DNA of 6,178 nucleotides from an uncultured Coriobacteriales bacterium (lineage in GTDB: Bacteria > Actinomycetota > Coriobacteriia > Coriobacteriales > UMGS124): assembly GCA_903789505.1 (NCBI GenBank), contig CAIFEU010000147.1, forward strand, positions 1 through 6,178. The letters run 5' to 3'. Shown here in pieces: positions 1 through 3,147 of this stretch (its first letter is position 1; the number at the start of each line of letters is the position of its first letter). Below the pieces are notes generated by a model. The model was not told the DNA's origin and did no database searches. It saw only the letters and a list, made by a program, of their open reading frames with translations. Position numbers and translations under genes: made by a program.

Positions 1-83
1 GCCCCGACGCTGCGCCCGAGCCCGCGGGCGAGGCGGGGGCTGCCCCCGCCGCCGACGCCGACGCGGGCGCGCGGGACCGCTGA
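1..83 (+). CDS. C-terminal end of an unidentified upstream protein (partial)
   Basis: Reading from base 3, this frame stays open from the window edge to a TGA at 81-83 and gives 26 residues beginning PDAAPEPAGEAGAAP and ending DADAGARDR. The peptide is almost entirely Ala, Pro, Gly, Asp and Glu, like the low-complexity acidic tails often seen at protein ends in very GC-rich bacteria; the DedA protein downstream has a similar tail. Nothing in these residues identifies a family. It is inferred to be coding because the third positions are all G or C except one, and because a promoter and RNA gene begin about 90 bases after the stop. It could also be a chance open frame, since stop codons are rare at this GC content. 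Confidence 0.5.
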   Translation, partial: PDAAPEPAGEAGAAPAADADAGARDR

Positions 84-103
84 GCCGCGCACGGACGCCT
101 GCC

Positions 104-118
104 CGCCGGCCCCCGGCG
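104..118 (+). terminator. GC-rich hairpin after the upstream gene
   Basis: CGCCGG (104-109) and CCGGCG (113-118) form a perfect 6-bp stem around a CCC loop, about 20 bases after the TGA at 81-83. No T-run follows, so if it terminates transcription it is not a classical intrinsic terminator. In sequence this GC-rich such a hairpin can also arise by chance. Confidence 0.25.
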
Positions 119-173
119 CGCCCCTGCCGAGATAGCCATTTCGTGGGAAGACGGGGCGCGCGGGGCGTGCGGC

Positions 174-202
174 GGGACAGGACGGTCGACGTCCCGTATA
201 CT
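174..202 (+). promoter_or_regulatory. sigma-70-type promoter of the SRP RNA gene
   Basis: A -10 box TATACT (197-202, five of six consensus bases) lies 17 bp downstream of GGGACA (174-179), which keeps the GACA half of the -35 consensus. An AT-rich hexamer stands out in this composition. The predicted start is around A208, directly in front of the paired SRP RNA helix that begins at 212. The bases between the -10 box and the start are GC-rich (GGGGC), as in many stringently controlled stable-RNA promoters; that regulatory reading is inference. Confidence 0.75.
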
Positions 203-207
203 GGGGC

Positions 208-325
208 ACCGAGTGGGTCGCATGGGTTCGGGCGGCGCTATGACGCGAACCTGGTCAGGACCGGGAGGTAGCAGCCATAAGTGCCCTCTGGCGAGCGCCC
301 GGATCCATGCGGCCCACTGCTCTCG
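208..325 (+). ncRNA. ffs: Signal recognition particle RNA (small bacterial 4.5S type)
   Basis: This RNA is the scaffold of the bacterial signal recognition particle. It binds Ffh and the receptor FtsY and directs ribosomes making membrane proteins to the translocon. The conserved domain IV is visible at 253-276: GGTCAGG, a GGGA tetraloop (263-266) closed by ACC/GGT, then AGCAGCC. Outside the domain IV region (239-290), bases 212-234 pair without interruption to 296-318, giving a 23-bp helix with only a few G-T wobbles; a further 3 bp (236-238 with 291-293) sit above it. This is the hairpin form without an Alu domain, as in most non-Bacillus bacteria. The 5' end is set by the promoter at 174-202. 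The 3' end is approximate because no U-run follows the helix. Small overlapping reading frames here are not genes. Confidence 0.93.
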
Positions 326-359
326 CGTTCCCCGTGCCGCCCGTCTGCGGCCCGCGCGC

Positions 360-405
360 CGCGCCGGGGTCCCGGCGCGTCCTTCCGGTGGCGGCGCCCC
401 TTTTT
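360..405 (+). terminator. Possible terminator between ffs and dedA
   Basis: CGCGCCGG (360-367) pairs perfectly with CCGGCGCG (372-379) around a GGTC loop. About 20 bases later a second GC-rich segment, GGCGCCCC (393-400), runs directly into five Ts (401-405), the only T-run of that length in this intergenic region. GGCGC at 374-378 can alternatively pair with GCGCC at 394-398 next to the T-run, so two competing hairpins are possible. Neither is a textbook terminator, but this is the best candidate for the end of the SRP RNA transcript. Confidence 0.4.
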
Positions 406-437
406 CAGCCCGGCATCACGCGCGCCCTACGCCCGCC

Positions 438-446
438 TGATAGCAT
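438..446 (+). promoter_or_regulatory. Candidate extended -10 promoter for dedA
   Basis: TGATAGCAT contains an extended -10 element (TG, one base, then TAGCAT with four of six consensus bases). It lies about 73 bases before the dedA ATG and after the possible terminator. There is no recognisable -35 box 17 bp upstream, so the call rests on the extended -10 and on position alone. Confidence 0.3.
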
Positions 447-501
447 GGCTCCCGGCGCGTGCCGCATCGAGCGCGCGCCCGCGGCACCGGCAGACCGACC
501 C

Positions 502-506
502 AGGAG
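502..506 (+). promoter_or_regulatory. Ribosome binding site of dedA
   Basis: AGGAG, 12 bases before the ATG at 519, favours that start over the in-frame GTG at 459. The 20-residue extension from 459 would be Arg/Thr-rich and unlike DedA N-termini. Confidence 0.6.
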
Positions 507-518
507 ACAGCATCCAGC

Positions 519-1385
519 ATGAGCGCCATTCAGTTCATCGTAGACTTCCTGCACAACCCGCTCGCCGTCCTCAACGCCTGGATCGCCTCGATTGGTCCGA
601 TCTGGATTCTCGCCCCCGTGTGGCTGGTGCTGTTCATCGAGACCGGCGTCGTCATCATGCCCTTCCTGCCGGGCGACTCGCTGCTGTTCGCCCTGGGAAC
701 GATCGCCGGCAGCGGCCACAGCATCCCGCTCGTCCCGCTGCTGCTGTGCGTGTGGAGCGCCCCCATCATCGGCGACGAGTCCAACTACTGGATCGGCCGG
801 TTCTTCGGCAAGCGCATCCTCGACTCGGGCAAGGTCAAGGCGATGACGCCCGAGCGCATCGCCAAGACGCAGGCGCTGATCGACAAGTGGGGCCCGCTGG
901 CGGTGTTCCTCGGCCGGTTCTTCCCCTTCATCCGCACGTTCATGCCGTTCATCTCCGGCTTCAACCACATGCAGTGGCGCCGGTTCTTCCCGTTCTCGGT
1001 GCTGGGCGGCCTCACCTGGTCGACGCTGTTCACGCTGCTGGGCTACTTCTTTGGCAACATACCCTTCGTGCAGACGCACTTCGAGTGGGTCATCGTTGCC
1101 ATCCTGCTGATCTCGCTCGCTCCGACGATCATCGGTCTGGTCAAGGCCGGGCTCAGCAAGCGCAAGGCGGGCAAGGCGGGGCAGGCGGGTGACGGCGCGC
1201 AGGCCCAGGGCGACCCGACCGCCGAGGCCGCCGCACCCGCGCCGCAGCCGGGCGAGGAGGATGCACCCGCCGCGCAGGGGGCGCCGCACGCGCCCAACGC
1301 CGTCGCCTCCCCGCAGGCGGGGGCCGACGGGACGCGGGGGGACGACGGGGACGACTCGTACCGCCCCCGGCACCTCGCGGACTGA
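519..1385 (+). CDS. DedA family integral membrane protein (SNARE-associated/UptA-like)
   Basis: This is a 288-residue polytopic membrane protein of the DedA superfamily. Some family members are known to flip undecaprenyl phosphate or related lipids back across the membrane to recycle cell-envelope lipid carriers; for this protein that role is inferred from family. Visible hallmarks are the early Glu in a hydrophobic segment followed by PFLPGDSLLFALG (E41, D53) and the family signature GRFFPFIRTFMPFISG (residues 132-147; R133, P136, R139), lying in the usual re-entrant/amphipathic segment. The last hydrophobic segment spans about 188-208. Residues 1-211 match the family's normal length of roughly 200-220. 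Residues 212-288 are an added tail, first basic (SKRKAGK), then rich in Ala, Pro, Gly, Asp and Glu, and probably disordered and cytoplasmic. ATG 519 was chosen for its AGGAG and because the protein then begins like other DedA proteins. It appears monocistronic, because trpX has its own promoter and leader. Confidence 0.92.
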   Translation: MSAIQFIVDFLHNPLAVLNAWIASIGPIWILAPVWLVLFIETGVVIMPFLPGDSLLFALGTIAGSGHSIPLVPLLLCVWSAPIIGDESNYWIGRFFGKRILDSGKVKAMTPERIAKTQALIDKWGPLAVFLGRFFPFIRTFMPFISGFNHMQWRRFFPFSVLGGLTWSTLFTLLGYFFGNIPFVQTHFEWVIVAILLISLAPTIIGLVKAGLSKRKAGKAGQAGDGAQAQGDPTAEAAAPAPQPGEEDAPAAQGAPHAPNAVASPQAGADGTRGDDGDDSYRPRHLAD

Positions 1386-1387
1386 TT

Positions 1388-1438
1388 CGCCGCCGTCCGG
1401 GGGCGGCGCGCAGGCCATCCGCGCCCGACGGCCTGCGC
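1388..1438 (+). terminator. Two adjoining hairpins after dedA
   Basis: Directly after the dedA TGA, CGCCGCC (1388-1394) pairs with GGCGGCG (1402-1408) around a 7-base loop. Then GCGCAGGCC (1408-1416) pairs with GGCCTGCGC (1430-1438), a perfect 9-bp stem around a 13-base loop. They share only base 1408. No T-run follows either, so they may slow polymerase or protect the mRNA end rather than act as classical terminators. The placement immediately after the stop supports a 3'-end role. Confidence 0.45.
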
Positions 1439-1481
1439 CGACGGGTCGCCCGCCGTGCGCCGTTTCTCCACAATCGGACGC

Positions 1482-1510
1482 TTGACATCGCCGACTGCGA
1501 GCGACAGACT
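1482..1510 (+). promoter_or_regulatory. Promoter of the T-box/trpX transcript
   Basis: A perfect -35 box TTGACA (1482-1487) is followed after 17 bp by CAGACT (1505-1510), a weak -10 with three of six consensus bases (A2, A4 and the final T). The predicted start is near A1518, about 20 bases before the first paired bases of the T-box leader, the usual arrangement. The -10 assignment is less certain than the -35. Confidence 0.65.
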
Positions 1511-1538
1511 ACGGGGCACAATCACATAGCACCACAAA

Positions 1539-1799
1539 CCGTTGAAGCGGAAGTAAAGCCAGTCGAGGCGCTCACAGAGAGCCGGAGACGCTGAAATCCC
1601 GGCAGTGGCTGATTGGCATAATGGACCGCCGAGGGCGCGGAAAAGCTCCCGAGAGGGAGTGGAAGCCGCGACGCATCCCACGTTACGGGAACGGGTGTGT
1701 CAGCACCCAACGAGAGGGCGTCGCAAGACGTCAATCAAGGTGGCACCGCAGACGCGCAAGCGCCTGTCCTTGAGGAAGACCAAGGACGGGCGCTTTTTT
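1539..1799 (+). promoter_or_regulatory. Tryptophan T-box riboswitch (tRNA-sensing leader)
   Basis: This leader RNA senses uncharged tRNA and controls transcription of trpX. Stem I: base helix CCGTT (1539-1543)/AATGG (1620-1624), the AGTA loop-E motif (1552-1555), helix AGCCA (1557-1561)/TGGCT (1606-1610), the AG-bulge sequence AGAGAG (1576-1581) and the distal-loop consensus GCTGAAA (1590-1596) over GCCGG/CCGGC. The specifier position after the second helix reads GAT-TGG-CA, so TGG (1614-1616) is the Trp codon. Further hairpins lie at 1636-1670 and 1693-1708. The T-box AAGGTGGCACCGC is at 1737-1749; its TGGC (1741-1744) would pair with a tRNA ending GCCA, fitting a G73 discriminator as in tRNA-Trp. 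Antiterminator: TCAAGG (1735-1740) pairs with CCTTGA (1768-1773), and GCAG (1748-1751) with CTGT (1764-1767), capped by CGC-GCAA-GCG. This excludes the terminator at 1759-1799. The downstream trpX supports Trp specificity. Confidence 0.94.
1759..1799 (+). terminator. Intrinsic terminator of the Trp T-box
   Basis: A 14-bp stem, AGCGCCTGTCCTTG (1759-1772) with CAAGGACGGGCGCT (1781-1794), has one T-G wobble and no mismatches. It closes an 8-base loop and leads straight into six Ts (1794-1799). Its 5' arm contains the 3' strand of the antiterminator (1764-1773), so the two structures are mutually exclusive. The default state without uncharged tRNA-Trp should be termination about 70 bases before the trpX start codon. 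Confidence 0.93.
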
Positions 1800-1855
1800 C
1801 GTGCCCGTCCGACCGCTCGTCACGCCCGGCAGAGAGCCGGGGCGGACATCGTCGG

Positions 1856-1862
1856 AAAGGGG
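1856..1862 (+). promoter_or_regulatory. Ribosome binding site of trpX
   Basis: AAAGGGG sits 7 bases before the ATG at 1870 and decides that start. The earlier in-frame start at 1801 would fall directly on the base after the terminator T-run, has no binding site and would add 23 residues in front of the Tat signal. Confidence 0.7.
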
Positions 1863-1869
1863 CTCTACC

Positions 1870-3024
1870 ATGCAGGACGCCAAGACCATCGACTCGATCG
1901 CCACCACCTCCATCACCTCCACCGCCGCCTGCGGCAGGGGGGTCAGCCGCCGCTCGTTCCTCGAGGGGATGCTCGCCGCCGCGGGCGCCCTGGCGGCCCT
2001 CGGCATCGCCGGGACGGGCGCCTACGCCCAGGACGGCGCCGCCTCCTCGACGGGCGACAAGTCGGGCGCGAGCTCGTCGCAGGGCGACGCGACCGCGGCG
2101 AGCCAGGTCGAGATGCAGAAGGGCAAGCTGGACTCCATCAAGGTCGCATTCGTCCAGCTCATCGACAACGACGCGTTCAACACGATGATCCAGGGCTTCA
2201 AGGACGGCATGAAGGACGCCGGTTACGTCGAGGGCACCAACGCCACGTTCGACGTCAAGAACGCCCAGGGCGACACCGCGACGCTGAACTCGATCGCCGC
2301 CGACCTCAAGAACTCGACCGACTACGACGTCGTCGTCCCCATCGCGACGCCCGCGTCCCAGGCGGTTGTCAACGCCGAGATCGACACCCCGGTCGTGTTC
2401 ATCTCCGTCACCAGCCCCGTCGCCGCCGGCATCATGGGCGCGCTGGACAAGCCCGACATGGGCGCCACCGGCACCAGCAACGTCATCCCGGTCGACGAGA
2501 TCTTCAACCTCGCCGACAAGCTCGCCGGCGGCAAGGTGTCGACGATCGGCATGCTGTACTGCACCGGCGAGTCCAACGCCGTCTCGACGGTCGAGAAGGC
2601 CAAGGAGTACCTGGACGGCGCCGGCCGCTCCTACCAGGAGGCAACGGTCGCCAACTCCTCCGAGGTCGCGCAGGCGGCCGCGCAGCTCGCCTCGAAGGTC
2701 GACATGATCTACGTCCCGGTCGACTCGACGGTGCAGTCGGCGATGCCCGAGCTGGTCGAGGCGGCGACCGACGCCGGGATCCCCGTCTACGGCAGTGACC
2801 CGGTCATGGTCCAGTCGGGCGCCCTCGCCTGCGTCTCGGTCTCCAACTCCGACCTTGGCTACACGAGCGCCGCGCTGGCGGTCGAGATCACGAACGGGAC
2901 GCCCGTCGAGAACGTGCCCTGCGTGACGTTCGACACGTTCACCCCCGTCGTCAACGTCGCGACGGCCAAGGAGCTCGGCATCGAGATCCCGACCGACGCG
3001 GGCTACACGCTGATGGGCGAGTAG
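1870..3024 (+). CDS. trpX: Tryptophan ABC transporter substrate-binding protein (TrpX-like, Tat signal)
   Basis: A 384-residue periplasmic-binding-protein-type protein of the ABC_sub_bind family (type 1 fold). It should capture substrate outside the membrane and deliver it to an ABC permease. Residues 26-32 (SRRSFLE) are a twin-arginine motif, followed by an Ala/Gly/Leu h-region and a likely signal peptidase I site AYA-Q at 53/54. A Ser/Gly/Thr/Ala linker covers about 55-85. The binding domain starts near KVAFVQLIDNDAFN and contains family-like blocks: GFKDGMKDAGY, NAQGD, IATPASQAV, VTSPVAAGIMG, TGTSNVIPV, the hinge-region stretch VDMIYVPVDSTVQSA, and PVYGSDPVMVQSGALA. Length is normal for the family plus a long signal and linker. 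Tryptophan as substrate is inferred from the Trp T-box directly upstream and the match to the TrpX subgroup. No lipobox cysteine follows the h-region, and no permease or ATPase gene follows; the next gene is convergent topB. Confidence 0.9.
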   Translation: MQDAKTIDSIATTSITSTAACGRGVSRRSFLEGMLAAAGALAALGIAGTGAYAQDGAASSTGDKSGASSSQGDATAASQVEMQKGKLDSIKVAFVQLIDNDAFNTMIQGFKDGMKDAGYVEGTNATFDVKNAQGDTATLNSIAADLKNSTDYDVVVPIATPASQAVVNAEIDTPVVFISVTSPVAAGIMGALDKPDMGATGTSNVIPVDEIFNLADKLAGGKVSTIGMLYCTGESNAVSTVEKAKEYLDGAGRSYQEATVANSSEVAQAAAQLASKVDMIYVPVDSTVQSAMPELVEAATDAGIPVYGSDPVMVQSGALACVSVSNSDLGYTSAALAVEITNGTPVENVPCVTFDTFTPVVNVATAKELGIEIPTDAGYTLMGE

Positions 3025-3075
3025 GGCGACGCGGCGATGCGGGATACGGTGGGGGAGCGCGCATGGGCGCCAGCG

Positions 3076-3129
3076 GGGCGCGCCGGCAGGGCTCGGCACG
3101 CGGGCCACGCTGCCCTCGCGGGCGCGCCC
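3076..3129. terminator. Inverted repeat between convergent trpX and topB
   Basis: GGGCGCGCC (3076-3084) and GGCGCGCCC (3121-3129) are perfect inverted 9-mers. Inside them GGCAG (3085-3089) pairs with CTGCC (3110-3114). Together they form a long interrupted hairpin in the 123-base gap between the two convergent stop codons, a natural place for a bidirectional terminator. There is no T-run on either strand, so intrinsic termination is uncertain. Both arms contain the palindrome GGCGCGCC, so they can also be read as direct repeats. Confidence 0.35.
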
Positions 3130-3147
3130 GGGCGTCCAGGGGCGGCG

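Noticed and set aside
459..518. GTG at 459 as an upstream start for dedA
   Set aside because: The added 20 residues are not DedA-like, and AGGAG points to the ATG at 519.
405..1418. Long minus-strand open frame across dedA (337 codons)
   Set aside because: It is antisense to a clear DedA gene, its product is rich in Arg, Asp, Gly and Pro with no recognisable domain, and it reflects the scarcity of stop codons in GC-rich DNA.
1611..1617. Asp (GAT), Ile (ATT) or Gly (GGC) as the T-box specifier
   Set aside because: TGG has the expected spacing after the helix and before the closing CA. The T-box C predicts G73, which fits Trp and not Ile or Gly, and the downstream gene is TrpX-like. Asp by GAT is not fully excluded, but the register is worse.
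1605..2798. Plus-strand open frame of 397 codons over the T-box and trpX
   Set aside because: It would translate through the specifier, T-box and terminator and then read trpX out of frame as Arg-rich sequence; no ribosome binding site.
1735..3108. Minus-strand open frame across trpX (457 codons)
   Set aside because: It is antisense to trpX and part of the T-box; the product is a low-complexity Arg/Val/Asp/Gly string without family motifs.
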